Assembly: GCF_003119115.1 (NCBI RefSeq)
Contig: NZ_CP022363.1
Location: forward strand, 248,001 to 312,000
DNA: 64,000 nucleotides
Reading direction: 5' to 3'
Source of the DNA: Azospirillum sp. TSH58
GTDB taxonomy: Bacteria; Pseudomonadota; Alphaproteobacteria; Azospirillales; Azospirillaceae
Part shown: positions 50,303-61,000 of the stretch, piece by piece
Layout of the letters: each line of letters starts with the position of its first letter
How positions within the stretch are numbered: position 1 is the stretch's first letter
Made by a program: the position numbers and the translations under genes
The notes under the pieces: model-generated
Seen by the model: the letters and a program-made list of their open reading frames with translations, nothing else
What the model was told of the DNA's origin: nothing
The model's database searches: none

Positions 50303-51400
50303 ATGGATGGCGGCGCATTGATCGGGCTGGACATCGGCGGGGCGCACCTGAAAGCGGCCCTGTTCGACGGGGCGGGAACGCTCCGCGACCTCGACCAATG
50401 GCCCTGCCCGCTCTGGCAGGGCCTCGACCGGCTGGAGCAGGCCGTCGCGGCGGTGCTCGTCCGCTGGGGGCATCCGCAGCGTGTCGCCGCGACGATGACC
50501 GGGGAGTTGGCGGACCTGTTCGACGACCGCGCGGACGGCGTGCGCCGGATCGCCACCACGATGCGGTCCGCCCTGCCCGCCGCGACACTCACCGTTTTCG
50601 CCGGCCCCCGCGGGTTGGTGCCGGCCGCTGCCGTGTCCGACTGCGCGGAGGCGGTGGCCTCCGCCAATTGGTACGCCACGGCGCTGGTGGCCGCTGCGGG
50701 CGGCGACGGCGTCCTGCTGGATGTCGGCAGCACCACGACCGACATCGTCCCGCTCGTCGGCGGCGGCCCGCTCCATGCCGGCTATTCCGACGCGGAGCGG
50801 CTGGACAGTGGGGAGCTGGTCTACACGGGCGTTGTGCGCACCCCGGTCATGGCGGTGGCCCGCGCCGTTCCCTACGGCGGGCGCCGGCGCGCTCTGATGG
50901 CGGAGCTGTTCGCGACCATGGCCGACGCCCATCGCCTGACCGGGGCGCTGCCGGACGGAGCCGATCAGCACCCGGCGGCGGACGGGCGCGACAATGGCAT
51001 CACCGCCAGCGCGCGGCGCCTGCTGCGGATGGTCGGTGACGACCTGGGACCGGACGGCCTGCCGAAGGCCCGCCGCCTCGCCGACCATCTCGCGGAACGC
51101 CAGCTCCGTCGGATCGAGGACGCGCTCGACCAAGTGCTGTCACGGGGCCTGATGGCGGACGCCCCGCCGCTCGTCGGCGCCGGGGTCGGCCGGTTCCTGG
51201 TGCGGCGCCTCGCCGAACGCCGGGGATCGGCATACCGGGACTTCGAAGCGCATCTGCCGGTGGCGCCGGCCTTGCGGGAACGCACGGGATGGTTCGCCCC
51301 CGCCGTCAGCGTCGGCTGGCTGGCCTTCGACGGTGCGCCGCACAAACACCTTTGCCCGGTTGCCGCCCCCGCAGACGGGGTCCCATACTTGCGCGATTGA
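50303..51400 (+). CDS. Hydantoinase/oxoprolinase-like protein, MfnF-like
   Basis: 365 residues of the ASKHA-like hydantoinase A fold. GLDIGGAHLKAALFDGAG at the start and VLLDVGSTTTDIVPLV at residues ~138-153 are the phosphate loops. In methanogens MfnF condenses the phosphorylated aminomethylfuran with glutamyl-tyramine; linkage to an MfnD-like gene 3 bases upstream and mfnB elsewhere in the window supports the same step in methylofuran. Downstream, 20 bases separate it from the metallohydrolase gene. Confidence 0.82.
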   Translation: MDGGALIGLDIGGAHLKAALFDGAGTLRDLDQWPCPLWQGLDRLEQAVAAVLVRWGHPQRVAATMTGELADLFDDRADGVRRIATTMRSALPAATLTVFAGPRGLVPAAAVSDCAEAVASANWYATALVAAAGGDGVLLDVGSTTTDIVPLVGGGPLHAGYSDAERLDSGELVYTGVVRTPVMAVARAVPYGGRRRALMAELFATMADAHRLTGALPDGADQHPAADGRDNGITASARRLLRMVGDDLGPDGLPKARRLADHLAERQLRRIEDALDQVLSRGLMADAPPLVGAGVGRFLVRRLAERRGSAYRDFEAHLPVAPALRERTGWFAPAVSVGWLAFDGAPHKHLCPVAAPADGVPYLRD

Positions 51401-51420
51401 ACACAGTGCAGGACCGGACG

Positions 51421-52377
51421 ATGGCTGCTGGGGCCACGTTCCTCTGGCCGTCCGCGCGCACGGCGCCGGCCGGCGTCTGGCTGCTCGTCTGCCTGCTCTG
51501 GGCAGACCCGGCGCCGGCCGATCCCCTGCCCGTGTTCGAGGTCGCACCCGGCGTGTTCGTGCACGCCGGCCGCCACGAGGAAACCGACGCGGCCAACGCC
51601 GGGGACATCGCCAACTGCGGCTTCATCGTCGGGGACGACGCCGTCGCCGTGATCGACAGCGGCGGCTCGCCGGTTGTCGGACATCGTTTGCGCGACGCGA
51701 TCCGCGCCCACACCGACCGGCCCATCCGCTACGTCGTCAACACCCACATGCACCCGGACCATGTGCTGGGAAACACCGCCTTCCTGCCCGACCGGCCCGA
51801 ATTCGTGGCGCACGGCAACTTCCAGGCGGCCCTGACGGCGCGCATGGACCATTACCGGCAGGCGTTCGAGGCCGAGACCAGTCCCGCCGCCGCCGCGGAG
51901 GTGCGGCTCATCCCGCCGACCCTCGTGGTCGCCGACCGCCTGGAACTGGATCTGGGAGGGCGCGTGCTCGACCTCGTCGCGTGGCCGGTGGGCCACACGG
52001 ACAACGACCTGACGGTGATCGATCGGCGAACCGCGACGCTGTGGGCCGGGGACCTGTTGTTCATGGAGCGGGCGCCGGCCATCGACGGTTCCGTCCTCGG
52101 CTGGCTCCGCGTTCTCGACGCCCTGGCCACGGAACCGGCGGCGCGCGTCGTTCCCGGACACGGCCCGCCTTCGGCCCCCTGGCCGGATGCCGCGGGGGAT
52201 CTGCGCCGCTACCTGGGCCGGGTGGTCGAGGGCGTCCGCAAGGTCCAGGCGGCCCACGGCACGATTCAGCAGGCGGTCGAGACGGTCGCCGCCGACGAGG
52301 CGCCGCGCTGGCGCCTGTTCGAGTCCTACAACCCGCGCAACGTGACGGCGGCCTTCGCCGAACTGGAATGGGAATGA
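51421..52377 (+). CDS. Quinoprotein relay system zinc metallohydrolase
   Basis: 318 residues of the metallo-beta-lactamase fold. A signal or anchor segment is at the start (GVWLLVCLLWADPAPA). Zinc ligands lie in NTHMHPDHVLGN (HxHxDH), in PVGHTDNDLTV and in RVVPGHGPP. This matches the SoxH-related hydrolases that accompany PQQ dehydrogenases and a SoxYZ-like carrier; they may release a product from the carrier. Whether it is type 1 or type 2 of the named families was not settled. It is followed after 4 bases by the carrier gene, so the two are a pair. Confidence 0.86.
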   Translation: MAAGATFLWPSARTAPAGVWLLVCLLWADPAPADPLPVFEVAPGVFVHAGRHEETDAANAGDIANCGFIVGDDAVAVIDSGGSPVVGHRLRDAIRAHTDRPIRYVVNTHMHPDHVLGNTAFLPDRPEFVAHGNFQAALTARMDHYRQAFEAETSPAAAAEVRLIPPTLVVADRLELDLGGRVLDLVAWPVGHTDNDLTVIDRRTATLWAGDLLFMERAPAIDGSVLGWLRVLDALATEPAARVVPGHGPPSAPWPDAAGDLRRYLGRVVEGVRKVQAAHGTIQQAVETVAADEAPRWRLFESYNPRNVTAAFAELEWE

Positions 52378-52381
52378 CACC

Positions 52382-53212
52382 ATGACCACACCGCACCGGA
52401 CCATCTTCACGCTGTCGGGCACTGCGCTGGCGGGAGCGGCGTGGCTGTGCCTGAGCGGCGCGGGCGCTCTGGCGGCCTCGCCGCAGGAGGAGCGCTGGGA
52501 CATGCTGCGCGACATGTATTTCTCGGGCCGTACGGTCGAGGATGCCGGGGCGCTCCTCAGCCTGGAGGCCCCGAAACGCGCCAACGACGCGGCGGTCGTG
52601 CCCATCCGGATCGTGACGGCCCCGGGAAGCGGCGTCCGGATAACCGCGGTCCACCTCATCGTGGATGAAAATCCGGTGCCGATGGCCGTGACCTTCCGGT
52701 TCCCCGGCGGCGACAGCCCGCAGACGATCGACACCCGATTGCGGGTCAACGCCTACACCAACATCACCGCCGTCGCGGAAACCGGCGACGGACGGCTGCT
52801 GCGGACCGCGCAGTTCGTCAAGGCGTCCGGCGGGTGTTCCGCCCCGGCCCTGAAGAACGCCCAGCTCGCCGTCGCCCGCATGGGCAAGATGAAGCTGAAC
52901 CTGCCCGACAGCATCGTCGCCGGAAAGCCGCTGACCGCGCAGTTGCTGATCAGCCACCCCAACTACACCGGCATGCAGTACGACCAGCTCAACTACTACT
53001 TCATCCCGGCCCACTACGTGAAGACCGTCGCCATCCGATACAACGGAGCGCCGGTGCTCGACGTGCAATCGGACATTTCGATGAGCGAGGACCCCAGCAT
53101 CCACTTCTCCCTGGTGCCGGAGGAGCAGGGAACGCTGGAGGTCACCGCCGAGGATTCGAACGGGCGGGTTTTCCAGGAGAGCTGGCCGATCCGCGCCAAC
53201 TCCGGTTCGTGA
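52382..53212 (+). CDS. Quinoprotein dehydrogenase-associated SoxYZ-like carrier
   Basis: 276 residues. After a signal peptide (FTLSGTALAGAAWLCLSGAGALA), residues ~30-160 resemble SoxY and residues ~170-270 SoxZ. The carrier Cys is in KASGGCSAPAL between the two parts, an internal version of the SoxY GGCGG arm. In sulfur oxidation SoxYZ carries intermediates on this Cys; the fused form goes with PQQ alcohol dehydrogenases and its cargo is unknown. The upstream metallohydrolase is the likely releasing enzyme. Confidence 0.87.
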   Translation: MTTPHRTIFTLSGTALAGAAWLCLSGAGALAASPQEERWDMLRDMYFSGRTVEDAGALLSLEAPKRANDAAVVPIRIVTAPGSGVRITAVHLIVDENPVPMAVTFRFPGGDSPQTIDTRLRVNAYTNITAVAETGDGRLLRTAQFVKASGGCSAPALKNAQLAVARMGKMKLNLPDSIVAGKPLTAQLLISHPNYTGMQYDQLNYYFIPAHYVKTVAIRYNGAPVLDVQSDISMSEDPSIHFSLVPEEQGTLEVTAEDSNGRVFQESWPIRANSGS

Positions 53213-53233
53213 GGGGACGGCGCCGCCGGACCG

Positions 53234-53575
53234 TCAGAAGCATTTCAGGTCGGCGGCGACCTGGGCCTGCCGGAACTCGTTCAGCAGATCCTTGATCCAC
53301 CCGACGTCGCGCATGAGCGCCGCGCGCTCGCCGGGTGCCTCCTGCATGCCCCGCGCGGTCTCCACCGCCACATAGCTGTCGTAGGGAAAATGCGCGGCGA
53401 TCTCGTCGATGCTGCAGGAGCATTTGCGAACGACGTCCGGCCCCTGTCCGTTGGAGACCATGCAGCCGAGGACGTAGTCGACGCGGGCGTAGGTGGGGTA
53501 GCCGTCCTCGGCCTGCGCCGTGCCGCAACCGATCAGAAGCGCGATCAAGGCGATCGGAACACCATTCCTCGTCAT
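53234..53575 (-). CDS. Small secreted Cys-rich hypothetical protein
   Basis: 113 residues. The N-terminus RNGVPIALIALLIGCGTAQAED is a signal peptide, possibly with a lipobox-like LIGC. The mature part has four further Cys (YVLGCMVSNG, RKCSCSIDEI, and a C-terminal DLKCF). I know no function; it lies next to the SoxYZ-like gene and pqqA, so a periplasmic role in the quinoprotein system is possible. Convergent with the carrier gene by 21 bases. Confidence 0.65.
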   Translation of the reverse strand: MTRNGVPIALIALLIGCGTAQAEDGYPTYARVDYVLGCMVSNGQGPDVVRKCSCSIDEIAAHFPYDSYVAVETARGMQEAPGERAALMRDVGWIKDLLNEFRQAQVAADLKCF

Positions 53576-53863
53576 CGGGTCGGGTCCATGCTTGTCTGTT
53601 CGAAGAAGCGCGTCGTCATCGTGGGACGATCAAGCATTCGGTCTCAAGCACGCATTTGGAGACTGCCGCGGGAAAGACCGGCTGTACAAAACCAGAGATG
53701 AATCAATTCGGCGTTCTTTCACCACAAAGAAATCCACCCCAATTTTCCATGCCGCTATCCCTTCGCAGGATGGCCGCACCAGGATTGGACCGGTAGGCTT
53801 CCTCAAGAGGACCGAAACCGCAGATGGTCCTTTCCACCCATCCAAGACCCAAGGGAGCGCATC
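53576..53863 (+). promoter_or_regulatory. Upstream region of pqqA
   Basis: 288 bases, moderate GC, no supported gene; it must carry the pqqA promoter and that of the divergent small secreted protein gene. AAGGGAG lies 6 bases before ATG 53864. No clear -35/-10 pair was picked out. Confidence 0.4.
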
Positions 53864-53944
53864 ATGAAGACCTGGCGCAAACCGAAAATCCGTGTGATCG
53901 CCGTCGGCACCGAAATCAACGCCTACGCCTGCGCGCAGCTTTGA
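53864..53944 (+). CDS. pqqA: PQQ precursor peptide
   Basis: 26 residues: it starts MKTWRKPKIRVIAVG and continues TEINAYACAQL. The E-x3-Y pair (E17 and Y21) that is cross-linked to form PQQ is intact, and the length is right for PqqA. AAGGGAG gives a good ribosome site. No pqqB, C, D or E gene follows; the next gene on either strand is a RibD-type reductase. Either this is an extra pqqA copy beside the quinoprotein genes, or the rest of the operon lies elsewhere in the genome. Confidence 0.88.
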   Translation: MKTWRKPKIRVIAVGTEINAYACAQL

Positions 53945-54088
53945 TGGCGTGGCAGCGGCGAAGCCGTGTGCCTCATCGTGCCCACCACCGACCTTCCCGC
54001 GGGCAGCGGCCAGCCCTGTCTCCGCTGCCCGCTGGCCTGTTCCGACAGGGCCGCCAATCGAAAACGGCCCTGAACCGGGTCACCGCAC

Positions 54089-54928
54089 TCACGCCGGGCG
54101 CAACGGCTCGAACCGGGCGAACCATTGGCCCGCCCCATCCGGCGCCGCGTTGTCGTAATACAGCGAGGACAGGCTCAGGCGGCCGGCTCCCTCCAACCGT
54201 GGCCCCGTCGCCATGGTGTGAAAGCCCTCGCCACCCACCACACGGTGCGCGATGGTGAGGTAAAGCCGCGACAGCATCCCATCCCGCAGCATCGTCGACA
54301 GCATGCGGGGGCCGGTCAGCAGATACACGCTGCGAAAGCCGAGCGCGCCGAGTTCACGGATCAGAGGCGCACCCTCCACCGACGCCCCCTCCCCGGCGAC
54401 GATCACCGGATAGCCATGCGCGCGCAGCGCGTCCACCCGCTCTCGCGGGGCCTGCCGGCCCGTCGCGACCAGAACGCGCTGCCTTTCCCGGATCACCGAC
54501 TCCGGAATCGGGAAATCCAGACTGGCGCTGGCGATCACGACGGCGGGCTGAGGGAGCAGGCCGTTCTCCCGCCGCCATTGCGCGAGGTCGCGGTCCATGG
54601 CGCGCGTCCCGATCTGCAACACGTCGTCCAGCCGGCCGGCCGCGAGGTCGCGCAGATAGCCGCCATGCGTGACGAGGCAATCGGCCTGGGCCTGCAGTTC
54701 AAGGAACAGGCGGAAATCGTTCTCGCTGGTGATCTCGGCGGGAAGGTGGCTTGCTCCGGTGACGGCGTCCGGCAACGCGATGCGCCCGTCGAGGCTGCCG
54801 ACGAAGCTCGCATAGACGAACGGAGCCGCTGCGCTGCCCAGGGTGTGCAACGCATCGGCCACATAGAGCCCGGCCAGCGCCACCTCTTCGGGCGGTCCCG
54901 GAAAAAGCCTCAGCACGCGCGCAGCCAT
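54089..54928 (-). CDS. RibD C-terminal-domain (pyrimidine/pterin reductase-like) protein
   Basis: 279 residues from ATG 54928; a TTG at 54961 gives 290. VYASFVGSLDGRIALPD near residue 37 is the substrate/cofactor start of the RibD reductase domain, followed by DCLVTHGGYLRDLAAG and GFRSVYLLTGPRMLSTML. The domain is related to dihydrofolate reductase and uses NADPH. No deaminase domain or other riboflavin gene is near. In this context a dihydropterin reduction, replacing DmrA in H4MPT synthesis, is a testable inference. Confidence 0.78.
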   Translation of the reverse strand: MAARVLRLFPGPPEEVALAGLYVADALHTLGSAAAPFVYASFVGSLDGRIALPDAVTGASHLPAEITSENDFRLFLELQAQADCLVTHGGYLRDLAAGRLDDVLQIGTRAMDRDLAQWRRENGLLPQPAVVIASASLDFPIPESVIRERQRVLVATGRQAPRERVDALRAHGYPVIVAGEGASVEGAPLIRELGALGFRSVYLLTGPRMLSTMLRDGMLSRLYLTIAHRVVGGEGFHTMATGPRLEGAGRLSLSSLYYDNAAPDGAGQWFARFEPLRPA

Positions 54929-55003
54929 ACCCGACGATAGCACCGCCCTTTCCGCGGCCAACAGCGCGGAAGGAGGGGGGCGCTTGCGGCCGCCCCCTCC
55001 CCG

Positions 55004-58000
55004 TCAGGTGAACCAGCGGGCGGCGTCACCGGTCTGCCCGACGATGGTGACGCTCACCCCCGGCCGCAGATCGAGCACGGTGTTGCCGTTCACGACCCTC
55101 GCCGACGCGATCACGCTCTTGAGGTCGAGCGAGGGGTCGAACAGCGCCAGCCGGTCGGTGCCCGCGGTGAAATCCATCACCATCGACCCGCCGGACGCCC
55201 CGCCGAGGGCGAAGATGTCCGCCCCGGCACCACCCCACACCGTGTCGGCCCCCTGGTCGAGGAACAGGAGGTCGTCCCCCGCCCCGCCGACCAGCACATC
55301 GTCGCCGGCCCCGCCGAACAACGTGTCGTTGCCGTCCTCGCCGAACAGCGTGTCGTTGCCCGCCCCGCCATCGGCGAGGTCGTTGCCCATCCCCAGCGAC
55401 AGGATGTCGTCGCCGGCCCCGCCGAACAGCGTGTCGTTGCCATCCTCGCCGAACAGCGTGTCATTGCCCGCCCCGCCGTCGGCGAGGTCGTTGCCCGTTC
55501 CCAGCGACAGGATGTCGTCGCCGCCCTCGCCGAACAGCGTGTCGTTGCCGTCGCCGCCGAAGAGGGTGTCGTTGCCGGTGCCGCCGAACAGAGCGTCGTT
55601 GCCGCCTTCACCGATCAGGATGTCGTTGCCGGCTCCGCCGCCCATCGTGTCGTTGCCGGCCCCACCGCCCATCGTGTCGTTGTCGGCGCCGCCATCCATC
55701 AGGTCGTCGCCGTCGCCCCCATGCATCAGGTCGTCGCCGTCGTCGCCATAGAGCGTGTCGTTGCCGAGCGTGCTGGCCACCGTGTCGTTGCCGCCGCCGC
55801 CCGACAGGAGATCGTCGCCGGGGCCGAGGATGATCGACTGGCTGCTGGCATCGCCGTACACCACCTGGTTGCCCTCGCCACCGGTCAGCGTCGCCGAACC
55901 GATGACCGCGGCGAACGACACGGTGTCGAGCTGGATGGTCAGCGGTCCCGCGGCCCCGGTCGTGTCGATGACCAGGGCCGTCGGCATGGTGGAGCCCGAC
56001 GCGGCGCCGGTGACCCGGACCGCCGCCCCCGGCACGCCGGGCGCGGTGAAGGCGAGCGTGCGCAGCAGCAGGGACGTCTGCTGCGACAGCATGCTCAGAT
56101 AGCGGGCGCCGCCGCTGGACAGGTCGGACCGCGAGACCGACCCCGCCGTCGTGCGCGCCTCGATCGCCTGGATCAGGTCGGCCTGCGCCAGGGTCGCGCC
56201 CTCGCGGGCCGCCGGGCCGCTCGCCGTAACGCCGACGCCGGTCGGCAGGCCGACCTGCAGCGTGGTCACCAGCGCCGGCTGTCCGGTGGTGGAATCGGTC
56301 ACCGTCTCGCGGACCAGCGCCACGTCGGCCAACCCGGCGTTCGGACTGCCGGGATCCTCCACGCGGCCGACGGCGGGCGCCTGGACCACCACGGTGCTGA
56401 AGGCCCGTCCGTCGGACTGCGACGCGAGCGTCTGGACCTGCGTGCCGTCCACCACCGCTCCCGCCGCCTTCGCCGCGGTCGCCGTCCCGGCCGCCGAGAC
56501 GTTGCCCGCCGCGTCGGTCAGCGTGACCGACAGGGACAGCGTGCCGTCGAGCAGGCCGGACACGTCGATCCCGCCCACCGCACCGCCCGCCCCGGTGAGC
56601 GTTCCGGTCCCGGTCAGCGGCCCGCCGCCGCCCGAGGAGGACAGCGTCCAGCGGTAGGTCGCCCCGGTCTCGCCGCCGGAGAGGAGGAAGCCGACGCTGC
56701 TCTGCTTGGCCTGGTCGATGGAGGCGTCGCTGAAGGCCACCGACGGCGCCGTCGGGGCGATGGTGTCGATGACCACCGACAGGGCGCCGGACGCCGGACC
56801 GCTGTTGCCCGCCGCGTCGGTTGCCCGCGCGGTGAAGGCGTGCGTGCCGTCCGCCAGCGGCGTCGCGCTGAGATCGGCGACCCAGGCGCCCTGCCCGTCG
56901 GCGGTGACCGTCGCCAGCTCCGTCCCTCCGTCAGACAGGACGACCCGGCTGTCGGCTTCCGCCGTGCCGCGCACGAACAGCCGGTTGCGGTTGGTGCTGG
57001 TGACCGTCACCGGCAGCGTGCCGGCGGAGTCCGCGCTCACCGTGGTGATCGCCGGGCGGCCCGGCGGGGTGACGTCCACCATCGGCAGCGTCAGCGTTCC
57101 CGTCGCTGGCGTGGTCACGCCGTCGCTCACGGTCACCGCGACGGTCGCCGTGGCGGCGGCGCCGCCGGTGATCCGCAGGGCGGCGAGGGTCGCGTTCACG
57201 TCGGCGACCGACCCGCTGATCGTCAGCGTTCCGTCCCCCGCCGTCGCCACATTGGCCTGTCCCGCCGCCGTGGCCCCCAGGGTCGCCTGGGACGGGGTCA
57301 GGGTCACCGTGACCGCCGGGCTGTCCGGATCGGTGACCTGGATGCCCGTCAGCGCCGTGGCGAGGCCCTGGTCGAGGGTGATCGGCTGCGGCAGGGTCAG
57401 CGTCGGGGCGGCCAGGGTCGCCGGATCGGCGATGGTCACCGCGATGGTCGCCTCGGCGTCGGTCGTCAGCGTGCCGAGGTCGCTGGTCGTCACCCGGATC
57501 GTGCCGGAGGTCTGGCCCGCCGTTCCGGTGAAGGTCAGGGTGGCCAGCGTGGCCGTGATGTCGGCCTGCGTGCCGAGCAGGCGCCAGACCCCGGCGGAGG
57601 GCTGGGTCAGGGTCACCCCGCCCTGCGCCGTCAGAGCCAGCGCGCCGTTGGTCGGGGTCAGCGTGACCTGAAGGTTCGGGCTGTCGTAATCGCTGACCGA
57701 CAGGCCGGTCACCGCCGTCGCCACGCCGGAGACCACCGACAGGGTGGCGGGCGCGCTGTGCTCCGGCGAGGACAGCACGCCGATGACCAGCAGGCTGTCG
57801 GCGTCGGGGGTCAGCGGCTGGTCGTCGGACGATTCGAAGCGGATCGACGCGCTGGTGACGTTGCGCGACGCGGTGAATTCAAGCTGCTGCAGGGTGCGGT
57901 TCACGTCCTCCAGCGAGCCGGTGAGCCGGATCTTGCCGTTGCCGAGGTCGCTCGCCGTGGCCGCGCCCTGGAGCGGCAGGGTGAGGGTGCCGTTGGTCGG

Positions 58001-61000
58001 CGTCAGCACGACGGTCATGGTGCCGCCGTCGATGTCCGTGATCTCCAGCCCCAGCACCTCGGTCGACCGGCCGGCGACCAGGGTCGGGCTGCTCGGCAGC
58101 ACGTTGGCCGGCGGCGACTGGATGGCGATGGCCAGCGTGCCCGAGGCGTCCGGCGTCGCGGGATCGCCGTCGGCAACCGTCACCGCGATGCTGCCCGCCG
58201 TCTGCCCGCCGGAGCCGGTGAAGACCAGCGAGGCGAGCGTCGTGTTGACGTCGGCCACGCTGCCGCTGACCGTCACGGTGCCGTCGCCGGCCGTGCTGAC
58301 CGCGGCGGGGCCGGCAAGGCCGAGGCTGCCGTGGCCGGGCGTCAGGGTCACCGTCACCGTGGCGCTGTCGCCGTCCATCACCGACAGCCCGGCGATCGCC
58401 GCGGCCGTTCCCGCCACCACCGTCGGGGAGGTGGGCAGGGTCAGCTTCGGGTCGATCGGGTCCTCGTTGCGGATGGTCCCCGACGCCGACGCCGTCTCGA
58501 TCGCCGTCGCCGCGACCGACGGGTTGGACAGGGTGACGGTGAAGGTCTCGTCCGGCTCGATGTCCGTGTCGCCCGACACCAGGATGGTGATGGTCTTGGT
58601 CGCCTCCCCGTCGGCGAAGGAGACGCTGCCCGACGGCAGGGTCCCGCCGAAGTCGGCGGCGTCGAGCGTGGCGCCCGCCGACCCGGCGCCGGCCGCGACC
58701 GCCCAATCCACCGTCAGGGCGCCGCTCGTGTTGCCGGCGCGGGTGACGGTGAAGGTGAAGGCGGTCGTGCCGCTGTCACCTTCGCGCCTGTCGGCGTCGG
58801 TCGCCGCGATGGCGAGGCGCGACGGGACGACCACGGCCACCTGGGCCACGCTGATCTGCTGCTGGAGGTTGGTGCCGGTGAAGGCGGTGACGGCACCCGA
58901 CACGTCGCCCGCGGCGGTGCCGCTGCGCAGCTCGTCCGCCGCCGTGCCCTGCGCCACCACCTGGGCCTGGGCCATCTGGGTCAGCCCGTCGATGCCGCCG
59001 CTGTTGGTCGTGCCGGCGGTGATCACCGCGCCGTTCGACGCGGCGATGACGTTGGCCGCCCCGTTCGTCACCGCGGCCAGCTTCGCGCTGTCCACGGCCC
59101 CGATCCGCGCCCCGGCGACGGCCAGGATGGCGGCCAGGACCGCCGGGTCGGCGAGGTCGATCGTGCCGCCGGCCGGGACGGCCTTGATCGCGTCGGCGAT
59201 GGCACCCACCAGCGCCCGCCCGATCACGCCGCTGGCCCGCGGCGTGCCGATCACCACCCCGGCGAGCACGGCGCTGCCCTGGACGATCACGTTGGCGATG
59301 CTGGCGGCGGCGGCCTGGGTCTTCAGCGCCGCCGCGATGGCCGCAGCGTCCGCCCCGGCCGTGGTCACCGCGACGATGGGGTCGTAGCTGAGCAGGTCGA
59401 GGCCGGCGTCGAGGCCGAGCTTGCTCTTCAACTCGGTCGCCGCCGCGGCGATCTCGCTGTCCGTTCCGGCGAGCCCCGCCATGCCCATGATGATGGTGGT
59501 CAGCGGCGTGATGACGGACGCCGAGCCCGGCGCCTCGTAGACGCCGGTGAAGGACAGGTTGGTCGAGATGTCGGTGCCGCCGATCATGACGATGGGGCCG
59601 GACCCGCCGGGGATCGACCAGCTCCCCACCGCGTTCGTGGTCCCGAACGCCTCGCCGGCGTCGAGCTGGCCATTGGCGTTGGCGTCGGCGAACACCGTGG
59701 CGCCGGCGATGTAGCCGTCGATGGCGTGGCCGCCACGGACATTGACCAGCACATGGCCGGTGGCCGGCGCCGCGCTGCCGAAACCGAGGCTGGTCACGGC
59801 GTTGCCGGCGCTGTCGCGGATCTGCGCGCCGTTCAGGTCGATGGTCCCGGCGACCACGATGCCGTCGCTGTCCAAGTCGTCCGCGCCGACGGCGTAGCGG
59901 AACACCAGCTTGCCGGAGTCCACGCGGAGGAAGGTGGCGTAGCGGGTCTGGGTCCCGATGGTCAGGGCCAGCCGCGGCGCCCCGGTGCCGGAGACGCTGA
60001 CCGCGTCGCTGAAGGCGACGGTGAAGTCCAGCGTATCGCCGCGCGCCGCCAGATAGCGGCCGGCGGCCGGGCCGGTCACCGCGGCGACTGTGGCGGCCTG
60101 GTCGTCGTTGAGGATGGTGCCGATCGCCGTCGCGTTCTCCACCGTGATCTTGGCGTCGGCCACCGTGGTCGAGGGGGAGAAGAGCAGCACCCGGAACTGC
60201 TCGTTGCCCTCCACCTGCCGGTCGCCGCTGATCGGAACGGTGATGGTCTTGCTGGTCTCGCCGGCGGCGAAGGTGACGGTGCCGCTGGGCAGCGTGCCGC
60301 CGAAGTCGGCCGCGTCGGCGAGGCTGCCGCTCAAGCCGGTCGTGTCGACCTGCCATTTGACCGTGGTGGCGCCCGAAGTGTCGCCGCGCCGGGTGATCGT
60401 GTAGGTCAGGCCGGTGGAGCCGCCGTTGCCCTCCGCGATCGACAGGCTGGACGGGGTGAGGCTCAGCCATTGCACCGGCGTCAGGCTGATCGTCACCGCC
60501 CGGCCGACCAGATTGGTCCCGTCGGACACGGCGTAGCTGAAGGACCCGGCGGCCCCGGTGGCGCCGAAGGGCGGCGTGTAGATCACCGCGGCGAGCTGGT
60601 CGGGCGTCAGCGTGTCGCCGACGGCGAGCGCCGTGCCGTCGTAGCGCTGGAGCGTCCCGACCGTCGGCAGACCGGTGACCGTGATGGTCAGCGGATCGCC
60701 CTCCGGGTCGACCGGCTTGTCGATCGACAGGCCGACGCGGCTGGAATTCTGGTCGATGGCGACGTGCTTGGCCTCCTGCACCGCCGGGGCGGTGTTGACC
60801 CCTCGCACGGTGATGGTCAGCGTCGCGGTGGAGGTCGCGCCGGACTGGTCGGTGACGGTGTAGCTGACCGTCTCCTGCCGGGTCTGGCCGAACAGCAGCG
60901 TGCCGTAGCCGCCCGCCGGGTCGAAGCTGTAGCCGCCGTCGGCGTTCAGGGTCAGCCGGCCGCCGCCGGCCAGGGTGATCGCCCGGCCGACGTTGGCGGC

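Noticed and set aside
53945..54088. pqqB-E start or a small gene after pqqA
   Set aside because: No open frame with a PQQ-family sequence; the short frames there are shadows of the RibD-type gene end.
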